From Ulota crispa (taxonomy: Eukaryota > Streptophyta > Bryopsida > Orthotrichales > Orthotrichaceae): 64,000 bases of DNA. How positions within the stretch are numbered: position 1 is the first letter of the stretch; each line of letters starts with the position of its first letter. Below the pieces are notes generated by a model. The model saw nothing but the letters and a program-made list of their open reading frames with translations. It made no database searches and had not been told where the DNA came from. A program made the translations under genes and the position numbers. Location: contig OY987245.1 in NCBI GenBank assembly GCA_963920765.1, forward strand, positions 18,616,727-18,680,726, written 5' to 3'. Of this stretch, positions 24,660 through 37,422 are shown piece by piece.

Positions 24660-24835
24660 AAATCTCTAAATGGATGCTAAATGGATTTACCTAAGCTAAA
24701 TGGATGCTAAATGGAGTTATCTATGCTAAATGGATGCTAAAGGGATGCTAAAGAGATGCTAAATGGATTGAGCTATGCTAAAGGGATACTAAATGGATTT
24801 TTTCTTATACAAATTTTATCCTATGCTAAATGATT
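24660..24835 (+). repeat. GCTAAATGGAT minisatellite
   Basis: About twelve irregular copies of ATGCTAAATGGAT-like motifs. They resemble the half-palindrome AGCTAAATGGGTTTAC of the nearby array. Confidence 0.8.
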
Positions 24836-24849
24836 TAAAAAAAAATACA

Positions 24850-25905
24850 AACCCTAACCTATGCTAAATGGAGGCACCATTACTCATTTAGTTTAGCTAA
24901 ATAGGTTTACCAACTAGTACATATGTAGGAATATTATTTTATTATTTGTTCATGAAATTACAATATAGATCTTTAATGGACTAAGCTATTTTGTGAGCAT
25001 ACAACACTGAGCCCATGAGCAGTGAGGCAAAATCTTGTGATTGAAACCAATTTAAGCTCAAAATCAATGGAAAATTTTAAAAAACATAAAATTTGTAAAA
25101 CAATAAAATTTTCAAGAGATGAACATTTATAATGCACAATTATAAGGCCCTATGTACACTTTTTTAGGTGAAATTTAATATTTTGACAAAAAAATTAAAC
25201 TCATGCCTCACTCATGGATCCCCACTTACAATTTAGTAATCCCCTAACCTAAACATGTTTTCTTTGGGGAGTGAGCTAATGCACCCATAACCGTCTAATT
25301 AAGGGTTTTGAACATGATGGTTAATAATAAACATGTAGCAAATTATAGGATCCTATTAGCAAAAGAAAAATGATTAGTTTGCACTTTTGAATGTATTATT
25401 TGTGAATTTTTAAAGAGCAGATTGCAATCGCACCTAATACCAACATTGAGGTTTCATGTTCACACGTTGTACATACTTGTAATTACATCTATTCACTTCC
25501 ATAAAATTTCCAAGAGTTTAGAGGCAATAGGTATGGGTACAATGATGGTTATGGGTGTGGCTACCTTATCCCATGTTGCAAAATAGGAACAGCACTCAAA
25601 TTTGGCATTTTCAACAATCAATGTAACTATCTCAATCTTTTGATTAAATCGCCGAAATTGAGTAATTATGGGACATTCCCCTATCCTAAGCCTATAAAAA
25701 GGCATCCGCCTAAAAAGTTGATAACTCTTAATTCCATGTACTGGCTTGTTTATAAATTTTAGGCACAATTCAAAAACAATTATAAATCTGGTGATATTTT
25801 TTTACTTCCTTTTTCCATAAGTCTCTATTGACTTGAATAATTTCTCTTAAAGAGGTATACATGTTAGTTGCTCCTTGCATGCGTTGCTCAATTTTCAAAC
25901 TCAGA
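24850..25905. other. AT-rich, no recognisable gene
   Basis: A 91-codon minus frame at 25493-25768 shows no recognisable motif. Nothing else supportable. Confidence 0.5.
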
Positions 25906-25914
25906 TTTATGTAA

Positions 25915-26548
25915 CGGAAACTATCAAAAATATGCATGACAATTAAAGTTTACCAAAAATAGGTTTGACAATTAAAAATTTCCAAAAATAGGCCTCATCA
26001 TATATCAAAAGTAGGCCTAGTAACCATGGTGACCAAAATTTTGTGCATGTTTATTTATAGGGTTTGATATATGCACATTGGGGGGGTAAATTTTAGATGT
26101 TTATCATCAAAAATCTAAATTTGAAAATTTTGAATTTAGACTTAGATTTAGAGACCTTGGTTTTATCAAGAACCACAATGGAGGTTACAATTGCACAATG
26201 CCCAATGGAAAAACTTAGCTAGGGGGCAAATGATTACTTTTACCTTTGTTTGTCAAAAGAACTAAACTTTTCCATTGGGCATTGTTCAATTGTAACCTCC
26301 ATTGTGGTTCTAGAAAAAACCAAGGTCTCTAAATCTAAGTCTAAATTCAAAATTTTCAAATTTAGGTTTTTGATGATAAACATCTAAAATTTACCCCCCC
26401 CCCCCAATGTGCATATATCAAACCCTACAAATAAGCATGCACAAAATTTTGATCACCATGGTTGCAAGGCCTACTTTTGGAATTTTTTAATTGTCAAACC
26501 TATTTTTGAAATATGGCCAATTGTCAAATTTATTTTCTATAATTTTCC
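25915..26548 (+). mobile_element. MULE-type foldback element, copy 2
   Basis: 634 bp with perfect 9-bp duplication TTTATGTAA (25906-25914 and 26549-26557). Arms run from GGAAACTAT-like ends through AAATTTTGTGCATGTTTAT, a homopolymer G/C tract and AAATTTACCCCCC to a centre near 26245. Core arms match copies 1, 3 and 4. Confidence 0.92.
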
Positions 26549-26557
26549 TTTATGTAA

Positions 26558-26673
26558 AACACCATATTCATTAAATTGAAAATTTTGTAACATTTTAAGT
26601 TTTGACTACCTTAAACCAAGCATTAGGATACAAATTGTGAATCTGGTTTTCCCAATTTAATGAATATGGCGTT
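26558..26673 (+). mobile_element. AACACC-ended MITE, copy 1 (4-bp TSD)
   Basis: 116 bp with inverted ends AACACCATATTCATTAAATTG and complement (one mismatch, GGCGTT). Flanked by GTAA on both sides. The left GTAA is also the end of the foldback's target duplication, so the foldback inserted exactly at this element's edge. Confidence 0.75.
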
Positions 26674-28184
26674 GTAATCGTGTACAGCCTATGATAATTC
26701 TGATGCGGAGGTTTTTGTTTTATAAAGCGCACAAAAATATAATTTTTTTTACAGCTCTTTCCTATAAATTTCACTTCAATGACTTAAGAAATTAAATCCA
26801 AGAACTTGTATTGAGGTTAGAAATATATGGAGTTAGGTTTCATTTGGAACCCCTACTTAGACTTTTTATTTTGGAAAACCAGAATCTGAAATGCTCTGTG
26901 TGTTGTAGAACCTCCCACAAAATATTATAATAAACGAGCTTTCAGCCCATTCTGTGAATTTTTTTCCTTTAGCACATCCGGCTTTAAAAATTAAAAGATC
27001 TGGCGTTGCAAAAATGATGAGAGAAAGATCGATAAATTGTAAATAAAAAAATAGCACAATGATTTATTCTGCCAAGACTCTGTAGAAAACAGCTCGGACT
27101 GATGTCAGGTTTGAAAGATATTTTATAGCTTTTAAATACATGAGATCTTTTTGAAATATTTATTAGAACCGGAGTTTTGATTTTATCTTTTAATGATTTT
27201 TGATATTGATATATGTTTCACCTTTTACTTTTCAGTATAAGTTCTTTCTCCTTAAAGTGCTTTAAAGTGTTATTTTTCATAATTTAGAATTATGAGCAAT
27301 TTTGTTGATATTCTACATATTTTTATTTTCTTAGTTTGTCAAGAAACTATATTAAAACTATTAAATTCCAATTGCATGACTAAGTGGATATTCTAATTGT
27401 ACTTCTTTGCACCATAGTGTAGTCAACAAAGTTTAAAATGATACAAATTCTCATGACATGATAGAAAACAAAAGTATGAATGGCAAGCTTTAAATGAAGA
27501 ATGCTATATCATGAATGGAGATTTGTGAGTGTGAGCTTGAATCTTTCGTGAGAGTACTAGAATTCACCTATAATTATAGAATATGGCCCTATAATTGTGT
27601 ATATAATGTCATCCCTTGAAAAGCTTATTGCTTTTTTAGTTGTTAATGGATTTTGAGCTCAAATTGGTTCTTGCTCACAAAATCTTGACTCACCACTCAT
27701 GGCTCACTATTTTAAACTCACAAAATAGTGTTGTCTTCTTTGGTGGGCAATTTTTGTTCCTTCTAATGAAGTTTTACTTCTCCAATAGGATAATTTGATT
27801 TAATGGAAAGTTGGATTACCTACTTCCAATTATAAAAACACAATCAAAGGGATTTTATTGGATAAAAACAAATACATCTATTAATTTGTTTGATCTTTTT
27901 GCTTCTTCTTATATTTCCTCGAGAGAGATTTATTTTTTAAAAGTCCAAAACTTTGCAAATACATAGCATAACAAAAATTCTAAGTTTGTTTTGACCTTTT
28001 ATTTATTTTTATTTTTGAGAAAGGATTTTTTGAATGCAAACAAACAAAAACCACTATCCCAAAAAATAATCAAAATGGACAGAACTTATACAAAGTAAGA
28101 CTAAAAGGCAAAAAGAAAATATAAAAAAAGGAGGTAGAGATGAATATATGATTTGTAAAACAAAAATATTAAAACAAGTGTCCA
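26674..28184. other. AT-rich, no recognisable gene
   Basis: Short minus frame at 26866-27057 has no family resemblance. No repeat ends found. Confidence 0.5.
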
Positions 28185-28188
28185 TTAA

Positions 28189-29112
28189 CCCCTAAAGGAC
28201 AAAGGGAAATTTCAAGAAACATTGAAAAACTGCATTTTTTTGGTATGTTGATAAAAACACAAACCAAAATGTTTTTGGAATCTTTGACGGTACAAAAATA
28301 TAGTAAAATGTTTCTCCAATGTGTGATAAGAATCTCAGCTCATTTGATCTTGTAGATTGTAAGATTATAATGTTTGAAGTGAGAAAAACATCTTTTTTTC
28401 ATTCTTGCAAAACAAGGTCAACAAAATTTAAGCCTTTTTATAGTTAATTTTTTGCTCTACTCAAAAATGAGGTTTTTGACAATTTATATGTATATGATGT
28501 TAGGTTCACTCATGAAAAGGTCCAAAAGCAAATATAGAATTTAGCTTATTCTAAATCACCTTGTAATGTAAGGAGGTTAAGTAAATTGGCCATACAATAG
28601 TCATTTTTTCATGATTTTTTGTGCAATGAAGAAGTCTTTTATTTGAAATATGAATGATGAAAAGTTAGAGGCAAACATCCAAAATATGTTAAAAAAGTTT
28701 CAAGAACTTTGAATTTATGAGTTGCAAGATAATAGGCCATGAAGTTAGAAGATTTTTTTTCTCTTGAAACCACCCAGATATAGTTAATAAAGTTTGACTC
28801 CTCTTAGACTATGATTTGTGAGCTCATTTTTTTCATAACAATTGTATATCATATTTTATTAGTTACATACATGCCAAGTTTCAGAAGTTGATGAGAGTTT
28901 AACATAAGATTCTCAAAAATACCCAAACCGTCCAATGTGCCCAAATTTTTTTGGAAAACAATTTTTTTTACTCCAACATCTAATCAAAAGTCTTTTTTTT
29001 TCACACAAAGAAGTTCAATGTGTGCACCTTTCAGAAACATCTACCAAGAATCGACTTCATAGGAACCTCAAACTTTCAACTGGCTGTTGAACATACAATT
29101 ATGGTTTAGGGG
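28189..29112 (+). mobile_element. TTAA-family element, copy H
   Basis: 924 bp preceded by TTAA (28185-28188). Left end CCCCTAAAGGACAAAGG; right end GGTTTAGGGG, decayed, with CTGA flank. Interior CTCATTTGATCTTGTAGATTG shows it is a diverged member. Non-coding. Confidence 0.7.
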
Positions 29113-29461
29113 CTGAGTCTATTTTACTATTGATGATTCAGAATAAAGTTAAACAAAAATGAAGCAATTTTTATTCATTTTTTCCTTGATTCAATGTTTG
29201 GCGTACTACATGTTAAAGTCCATGCAAATTTGGGGTTTTTCTCCAACATGGTGCATCAATTGATTAGTTTGAGCTGCAAAAGAGTCAACTGTCAAACTTC
29301 AGTGACAATAACTTTTTGAAATAAAGTCCACAAGAATTGACCTTTGCAATGGGACTTCATAGTTGTTATAAAATAAAAATGACAAAACAATCTCATGGTC
29401 ATTGAAGTGAGGTCACTTAGACCCGCGATATCTTGAACATTAATAAGCTAAGTAAGATAAA

Positions 29462-30705
29462 GGGAAAATATCGGAAATGACCCTGACAATTGGCTATATA
29501 TTGAAAGTAACCATGAGAATTCAAAAAAATAGAAAATAGGCCTCAGCCATAAAATTTCTGTTTTTTCCCTGGTCGCACGACATGCACCCAACAATGTCAA
29601 GAGGCAAGGCAAAATTGGATGAAAATGGGTAGAATCAACAAAAAGCACACATTCATCCATATAATGTACTAATATTTGTGTCTTTCATTCATATTTTGGC
29701 AAATCTATTGCATGTTTAGGCAGGCACTTGGCAAATTCATCCAATTTCTCACCCAAAATTTCTAGTGTTATGGTTGCCAAGCACAAACTCAAGTAAGATT
29801 TTGGCAAAAATTTGCCAAGAATTTAAATGCTACTCATCATATATCATAAGGAGGCCTTGCAACTAAGGTGACCAAAATTTTGTGCATGTTTATTTATGGG
29901 AATTAATATATGCACACAAGGAGGGGGGGTAAATTTTAGATATAAACCATCAAAAAGCTGAATTTGAAAAATGTGAATTCAAATTTGGATTTAGAGATCT
30001 AGATTTAGCCTAGAACCGCAAAGGAGATTACAATTGAACAATGCCAAATGGAAAAGCTTAGCTAGGGGACAAATTATTACTTTTACCCTTGTTTGTAAGA
30101 AAAAGCCAAGCATTTTCATTTGGCATTGTTCAATTGTAATCTCCTTTGCGGTTCTAGGCTAAATCTAGATCTCTAAATCCAAATTTGAATTCACATTTTT
30201 CAAATTCAGCTTTTTGATGGTTTATATCTAAAATTTACCCCCCCTCCTTGTGTGCATATATTAATTCCCATAAATAAACATGCACAAAATTTTGGTCACC
30301 TTAGTTGCAAGGCCTCCTTATGATATATGATGAGTAGCATTTAAATTCTTGGCAAATTTTTGCCAAAATCTTACTTGAGTTTGTGCTTGGCAGCCATAAC
30401 ACTAGAAATTTTGGGTGAGAAATTGGATGAATTTGCCAAGTGCCTGCCTAAACATGCAATAGATTTGCCAAAATATGAATGAAAGACACAAATATTAGTA
30501 CATTATATGGATGAATGTGTGCTTTTTGTTGATTCTACCCATTTTCATCCAATTTTGCCTTGCCTCTTGACATTGTTGGGTGCATGTCGTGCGACCAGGG
30601 AAAAAACAGAAATTTTATGGCTGAGGCCTATTTTCTATTTTTTTGAATTCTCAGGGTTATTTTCAATATATAGCCAATTGTCAGGATCATTTCCGATATT
30701 TTCCC
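29462..30705 (+). mobile_element. MULE-type foldback element, copy 3 (1244 bp)
   Basis: Flanked by the perfect 9-bp duplication TAAGATAAA (29453-29461 and 30706-30714). Ends GGGAAAATATCGGAAATGA and complement. Arms of about 610 bp are almost identical. The outer ~400 bp, absent from the other copies, hold a mirrored 68-70-codon frame (MDECVLFVDSTHF) in both arms; inner parts match copies 1, 2 and 4. Centre near 30083. Confidence 0.95.
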
Positions 30706-31293
30706 TAAGATAAATGAGACAATATCCATAAAGTGTTATGACAAATACATGTAATAATTAGAAGATAAGCTATCCATGCCTCAAATAGAGTATCTTGTTA
30801 TCTATAACACTATTCCTTAATATTTAATAACAAATAGAAATTAGACGATCAAATCATTTTATGTTTTTCTTTTCATAAGTCTTGTTTAGTGTATATCCAT
30901 TTTAGCACATGTGAACACTTTTTCTTGTGAGTTAAAATAAATAAATAAATAAATAAAAGGTTTTGCACGACATGTGTTTTTTGTAAAATACGTTTTTTGT
31001 AATTTGCCTTTTTGTAACTCATGTTAAATTTCAAAATTAAAATTATATAAGATTTAACAAATAAATAAAAAATCTTTAAAATTAAACCTTGAACCTTGCA
31101 TGCAAACAGCAAACACCTAAAACATTTGACCTAAATAATATTGCTCAAGTCAAAGTTAAGCCTAGATACTCTAAGTTTTGGCATGTAAAGCTTGTAACTA
31201 CAAAGATGTGGTTGAATAATTTGTTGAATTTAGTATATAAAATAAAATTAAATGAAATTGACAAGATTTATTACAAATTTTGAATCAACATGT

Positions 31294-31422
31294 TTAGGGT
31301 ATGTTCACACTTGATGTAAAGAGGAATATTAGCAATATGAATGTAGTTTAAAGGTGTGTCTAAATGTGTCTAATTTTCTTTTGCTACTACCCCTCTTAAG
31401 ACCAAGTGTGAACATACCCTAA
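31294..31422. mobile_element. 129-bp MITE, TTAGGGTATGTTCACACTTG ends
   Basis: Perfect 20-bp inverted ends. If the outer TTA/TAA is the target, the GGGTATGTT end is PIF/Harbinger-like; no unambiguous duplication is visible. Non-coding. Confidence 0.8.
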
Positions 31423-32512
31423 GGGTTGGATAAAAAGTCCTTAGGACTTTAGTTTAAGCTTTGGATGCTTGTATTATTAAAAGTTGGCTTCACCAATTTG
31501 ACATTTAAAATCATTGTAAATTCAAAATTAGTATAAGTCAAAGTATCAATAATTTACGATATGTACCCATTCTGTCTGTAAAATTACTGATTTGTTTTAT
31601 AAATGGAAATATCATGAATGTTAAAATCCACAATTAATGATCTGGTACTTTGGATGTTTGAGTGAATTCCATATTATAATCAACTAATTTTGAATATTAT
31701 GCTCATACACTTGTATTGTGGTGAACGTTCAAGGTTGGCACCCAATACCCACCTATTATACACAAATTGGGTATGTTAAATTCAAAACCACATCTCGTAT
31801 ATTAGTAATAAATCCAAATTTGTATAGGGCTTCTTGTTTCGAGGTTAAGGCATTTACCAATATTACCTCTTTATTAATTTATATAAAATAATATGTAATT
31901 AAAATATAGTCTAGAACATTCATACTTGCGTTCATGTTGACATTTTCACTTAACTCCTATTTGCCTTTACTCATTTCTTCATTTAACTTTTAGTAATTTT
32001 CTAGTATTTAATAAAAATTAGATCCAAATAACAGATATTTGAATAAAACTATGGACTTTGAAGATTGAAAATACAACTCTATATTGAGATTCCTTGTTAT
32101 TATTCGAAGAATAAAATTAAACATTTACTCTAAAAAAACTTGTATCCCAACTCAGCATATGTAAAAGTTAAATTAATTACAATGGATTCTTAATCTCAAA
32201 GTCTAAAAAATATTGATTCTCCAACAAATTAGAGAAAAAAATTTGAATAGCATATTATTTCGAGATTCTTTTTGATATACACGAGACAGGTTCTTTTTTA
32301 CTAAAAATCATTTCTACTTGTGCTTTATGAATATGGGTAAAAACAATTTTGAGAATTCCCAATTACTCATGTAGCACACAAACTGAAGAATATTTTGATG
32401 GATGATTAATGCGTTGTTTGGAAACCATGGGAAATTGTTCAATGAGTTAAAATTCAAGGCAATTGGAGTTGCTGTCTCTCAATACCTTTAGAAAACTAAA
32501 AAATACAAGTAG
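31423..32512. other. AT-rich, no recognisable gene
   Basis: No frames above 60 codons with recognisable content and no repeat ends seen. Confidence 0.5.
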
Positions 32513-32516
32513 TTAA

Positions 32517-33433
32517 CCCCTAAAGGCTCAGACATCGTTTTTTGGCAACACATCAATTTTGGGCAGCTCACTACAAATGGAATATTTGTTATTTAAAAAA
32601 AAAAAAAATTAGACACGATGTGCCCAAGGAGTAGTTTTAAGGCCCAACAACTTTCATGATAGCTTTTGACTACTTGCTTCAAAAGTTATTGCATGATATG
32701 TAGTTTTCTTTGTTCACTGGGCTACCCAAGCATATCAAAAAACTTTAAAAATTTGTATATTTATGAAAAAAAATTGGGATTGGTTCTTTAGATCTCTATA
32801 TATGTGGGATGCTTTAAATCTTCCATTTTAGTCAATGAGATGAAAAATATAAGGAGGTTTTGATTGCAGACAATTATGGGTTCTCTACTAAAAAATAATC
32901 TTTGAAGTCCTTTATTTGACTCAATATTTTGGAAACAAAATAAAGCCAAAGAATGTGAATCTTTAATTGCAACATTACAACTATTGGGATTGAAAATTTT
33001 CATTTTAATAATTAAGTTCTTAACAATTTAGTGTTTTGAATCATTCCCTACTTCTTTTTACTTATTATTTTTTTCCCCATGCATTGTACATTTCCAAATG
33101 ATTTGGAAATTTTCAAGTGTGTACCCAACTTGTGTTGAAGAATGAATCCAAAGAATTACAACCATTTTGGAAATTCATACAAATATGACCTTGTGAAGTG
33201 CAGCTACCCAGGTTTTTGCATGAACAAAAATTGGCTTTTTGTCAATTCAAACTCAAATATCTAACAATATAGAAATTTCTGAATTTTTTTCCATGTCTTT
33301 CAATACTAGTGTAGTACAAAATCTTATGGTTACATGTGTCCAAAAATGACTCTTGTCTAAAATTTGGTACTTGTATTAGAAACGGCAATTTTGGAACAGT
33401 TTTGGTGAAAACTTAATCAAAAGCCTTTAGGGG
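32517..33433 (-). mobile_element. TTAA-family element, copy I
   Basis: 917 bp between TTAA at 32513-32516 and 33434-33437. Ends CCCCTAAAGGCTCAGAC and AAAGCCTTTAGGGG. Closest to copy J in reverse (GTTTTTTGGCAACA, TGGGCAGCTCACTAC). Non-coding. Confidence 0.88.
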
Positions 33434-33667
33434 TTAAGCACTTCAAAAACATCTTAATATGAAAACAATGAACGTCTTTTACACGCATGTATTTATACAT
33501 GTATGTGCAAAAATGTGAACAACTTGCTAACAATTAGACGTTCTAGCTTGAGATTTACAATGGAAAATAATATATAGAATGTGTGCTCAAGGTGCTTAGA
33601 AATAAACCTATGCCAACAATGCTTTTATACCAAGTGAACTTGTCTACATATCTTTAAGTTTAGTAAA

Positions 33668-34104
33668 AGGAGAAATTAAAAAAGGGGCATGCAAACGTAA
33701 AATATTGTAGATAGGGGCGCAGTTTCAAAATAATTACAAATAGGGGCACAACTTCAAAAAAAGTTGTAAATATTTGTAATTTTTTTGGTTTGGATACTGG
33801 TTGATTTAAACACATTGCATTAAATGTTAGCTAATTTCTAAAAAACTTAAAGGTCTCTCCCAATCAAGCTTGAGTAAAGAAATTTTAGTAAAGGGATGAC
33901 TATTTTTGGAAACTTTCCATTTTTTAAAAAGTTAGCTAACATTTAATGTGATGTGCCTAACTCAATCAATGTCCAAACCAAAAAAAATCTACAAAAAATT
34001 ACATTTTTTTGGAAATCATGCTGTATTTGTAATTATTTTGAAACTGCGCCCATATTTGAATATTTAATATTTAATGTTTTCAAGCCCCTATTTGTAATTT
34101 CCCC
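33668..34104 (+). mobile_element. 437-bp inverted-repeat element with 9-bp duplication
   Basis: Perfect TTTAGTAAA on both sides (33659-33667 and 34105-34113). Ends AGGAGAAATTA and AATTTCCCC, inner arms share TAGGGGC, CAAACC and AACATTTAATG motifs. The 9-bp target points to a Mutator-like mover, but the sequence is unrelated to the four foldbacks. The frame at 33953-34153 is not a gene. Confidence 0.85.
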
Positions 34105-34469
34105 TTTAGTAAATCTTAGAGATTCCCAAATGAACATGTTAATTGTTTTTTGAAGATGTTAGCTCAAAGAGTTTATATGACTCAGTTCATTATATAAGTC
34201 ATTGCATCTAATTATTTAGTCATACAATGATACAACGTCATTGTTTAATGTTATGAAAATAATATGACCTATTATGTTGAGGAATACCAACTTCAAAGTA
34301 CCCTCTAGTTCCAATTGCACCCACCTATGGTGGTCACTTCTTGCTCACCTCAAGATAGATCACAGTAAGTTGAAATTGTCTTTAAAAAAAGTGGTGAATG
34401 TGATCCATTATTGATGAATTTAAAAAATCGTAGAAGAAGTTTTGGTGAAGAAGAGTGATTGTTTCCTAA

Positions 34470-35377
34470 CCCTTCAGAGACCACCAAACCATATTTTGGT
34501 TTGGGAGAGTAGTTTTTGGCCTATACAATAAAATCGCTTAACAATTTGGAAATTGATCTTGAAGAACGCTTGTTATCACAAGAATTTTGCATCCAACCTA
34601 AGAAACAACAATGGAATCAGATATGTGAGTTGATAAACAATGGTGTTTATACATCATGGCCTCAAACTACATATCCATATTTAGTCAAAAATGGGTCAAA
34701 GTAACAACATAATACATCAAACATCCAAGAAAAATGCCACATTTCAATTGTGCAATCTTAAAAAAAATTTAAATTGATTAAGGAATACGCTTGTATTGTT
34801 TCTCTATATGGTAGTAGTACAATTGTAGTATTTGAGAATGCATTGAAATGATACTATCATTTTATTTAAAAAAAAATTCATCCTTCATTTAAGGTCAATT
34901 CTTGATTGCTTTCACCAATTGGATTTTCCATAACAATTATCACATTTCTTGTAGAATTGTTTTAGGATAGCAAAGAAAGTGGGATTTTTGACCCTTTTTG
35001 TCCGCTTAGCTACACCTTGTGATTGTTATTTTTGTCTATGTTGTGTGAAACTAGTCTTATTGGAAAGGTGGGAAACCTTGCTTTCTAGAAATGTAAGGCT
35101 CTTCTCAACCAAAACTTGCATGAAGCGTTAACATTCAAAGCCACACAAGCATGAAAAACTAAAGATTTTCCATATACGGCTCACTTAATCATTGTAATAT
35201 TTCACCTCCAACAGTAGATCAAGTTGAAATTTTGATATGTTACAACACACAAGACATCCTTCACATTTGTATGGTTGAATTATTCAAATTGGGTCCATAT
35301 TTGATTCAAATGCACATCTAATTTTATTGCCCCAATTTCCCGTAGATTTTGGGAAAATGTGTGTGATCTTTAAAGGG
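34470..35377. mobile_element. Possible decayed TTAA-type element
   Basis: Left CTAA then CCCTTCAGAGACC, right GATCTTTAAAGGG then TTAA. Size fits the family, but interior blocks of the other copies are not evident. Weak call. Confidence 0.25.
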
Positions 35378-35859
35378 TTAAAGTTGAAACTTTTGCTAGA
35401 GATGGAATAACCAAGATTTCAAAAGTAGGTTTGCAATTTACAATAACTCAACTACGTCTTTGACTAGTCTATCTTGTGGGCTGTTTGAGTAACCAAGGGG
35501 AGGGATAAGATTTTGAGAATGTTTTCTGGTTTTTGGAATCATTCTTGTTGAGCTTTTCCCCTTGTCACGAAACTATAACACACTTGTATGTAACTAAAGG
35601 GGTGTCAAAAACTATTTTCTAGGTTTCTTTATAGATGTGCAAGTGTATCACCCAAGTGTTCTATCCCTGTGCAGAAGTTTCCAATTCTAACGTCCATTGT
35701 TACTAGCTTGCAATGTTGGTTACCATTGGTTTTTCTGATAATAGTATTGATGCATAGTGTTAGTGTTATTTTATTTGTTGGTATACTTCTCCCTGAGATT
35801 TTAGGAAGCCAAACCACTTGCTTCCCAAAGAACATTTAACGTGGGGAATGAATATAAAA

Positions 35860-36180
35860 TCTGCTCCAAAATGGGAAATGGTGATACGGTGTGGAGTTGG
35901 GATGTTGCCAAGGGGAAGGTCATTGGGCCGCACTACACTAGTGTTATACCATATTGATGTAAGCGGCGATACCAGTGGCTGGCGGCAGCACTATGCAGGC
36001 ATCCACATCGACACATGTCCTCTAAGCTCTAGGCCTCCATTACTTCCACTTACCAAACGGTCAAAGTGGTAAGCGAGGGCCATCCACAAGGGCCTTGCGG
36101 AACTAGACTGGAGCGGTAGAGTGGAGCTCGGAGGAATGCACTAATGAAGTGGAGGCCGCGCAATCCCTAATTACTTGAGG
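35860..36180 (+). other. GC-rich patch with decayed frame
   Basis: Distinctly GC-rich against AT-rich flanks. One frame reads protein-like segments (VWSWDVAKGKVIGPHYTSVI, QWLAAALCRHPHRHMSSKL, VVSEGHPQGPCGTRLER, ARRNALMKWRPRNP) separated by several stops. No family recognised; possibly a fragment of a mobile element or host gene. Confidence 0.3.
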
Positions 36181-36363
36181 AATTAAGGTAGCAGCACCCA
36201 TGCTCACAAGGGTCCCCATGAGCGTTACCTACTCCTGTGTCAAATTGTCAAGGAATGACAAATATAACAAAACTAGTTATGGGTGACTAGCATGACAATT
36301 TTGAGTGCCCCATCTCATTATTTAAGCACTCGAGTTAGTATTATGAGCTTATGAGCGCACTAA

Positions 36364-37422
36364 CCTCTAAAGCACTAAGCTCAAAATTTCATCAAAATTG
36401 CTCCAAAATTGCCATTTCTAGTACAAGTACCAAATTTTTGAAAAAAACATTTTTTGACAAATATAGTCGTAAGATCTTGTATTACACTAGTATCAAAAGA
36501 TGCGGAAAAAACTTCAGGAGTTTTCACCATGTAGATTGTAAGATATTTGAGTTTGAATTGACAAAAAGCTATTTTTTGTCCCTGCAGAAATCCGGGTAGC
36601 TGCACTTCACAAGGTCATATTTGTATGATTTTTTTTTTGAAAATGATTGTACTTTTTTGGATGTGTTCTTCAAAGCAAGTTGGGTACACACTTGAAAAAA
36701 TTCAAATCATTTGGAATTGTACAACACATGGAAGACAAATAGTAAGTAAAAAGAAGTAGAGAATGCACTAGTAGAAAACTGTGTTGAAGTCAACATTGAC
36801 TACATGATGTTTTCATGCTCCTAACACAAATTTTTGCGTTAGGAGCATGAAAACAGCATGTAGTCAATGTTGACTTCAACATAGTTTTCTACTAGTGATG
36901 AGTCAAACCACTAAATTGTTAAGAACTTAAATATGGAAATGAAAAACTCCAATTTCAATGGTTGTAATGTTGTAATAAACAATCTACATCAGTTGGTTTT
37001 GTTTTTTTCTACAATACTGAAAATTGAGTAAATTAATGGACTTCAAAGTTTATTTTAGAGTAGAGGACCAATAACTACCCGCAAACAAAAGCTCCTCATA
37101 ACTTTCACCTCATTGATAAGAATTAAATGATTCAAAGCTTTCCATGTACATATAAATCTAAAGAACCAATTTCAAAAAACAAAATTCAAAAAATGTAATT
37201 TTTAAAGAAGTTTTTTGGCTGCTTGATGAGCAAAGAAAACTACATATCATGCAATTACTTTTGAACCATGTAGTCAAAAACTATGAAAATTGTTGGGCCT
37301 TAAAGCTACTCTTTGGACACATCATGTGTGAAAATTCCAAAGAAAAAAAATGAAAACTCCATTGGTAGTGAGCTGCCCAAAATTGCTATGTTGCCAAAAA
37401 TGGGTGTTGAGGGCTTTAGGGG
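36364..37422 (+). mobile_element. TTAA-family element, copy J, with nested MITE
   Basis: Left end CCTCTAAAGCACTAAGC after CTAA (decayed TTAA); right end GGGCTTTAGGGG before TTAA at 37423-37426. Without the nested 132-bp MITE and its 3-bp duplication it is about 924 bp, the family norm. Non-coding. Confidence 0.85.
36766..36897 (+). mobile_element. CACTAGTAGAAA MITE, copy 2
   Basis: 132-bp almost perfect palindrome, ends CACTAGTAGAAAACT and complement, perfect 3-bp duplication ATG (36763-36765 and 36898-36900). Inserted in copy J. Confidence 0.93.

Noticed and set aside
29448-30713. Mirrored 68-70-codon frames starting MDECVLFVDSTHF
   Set aside because: Both are the same arm sequence of a foldback element; no family resemblance, so not called as genes.
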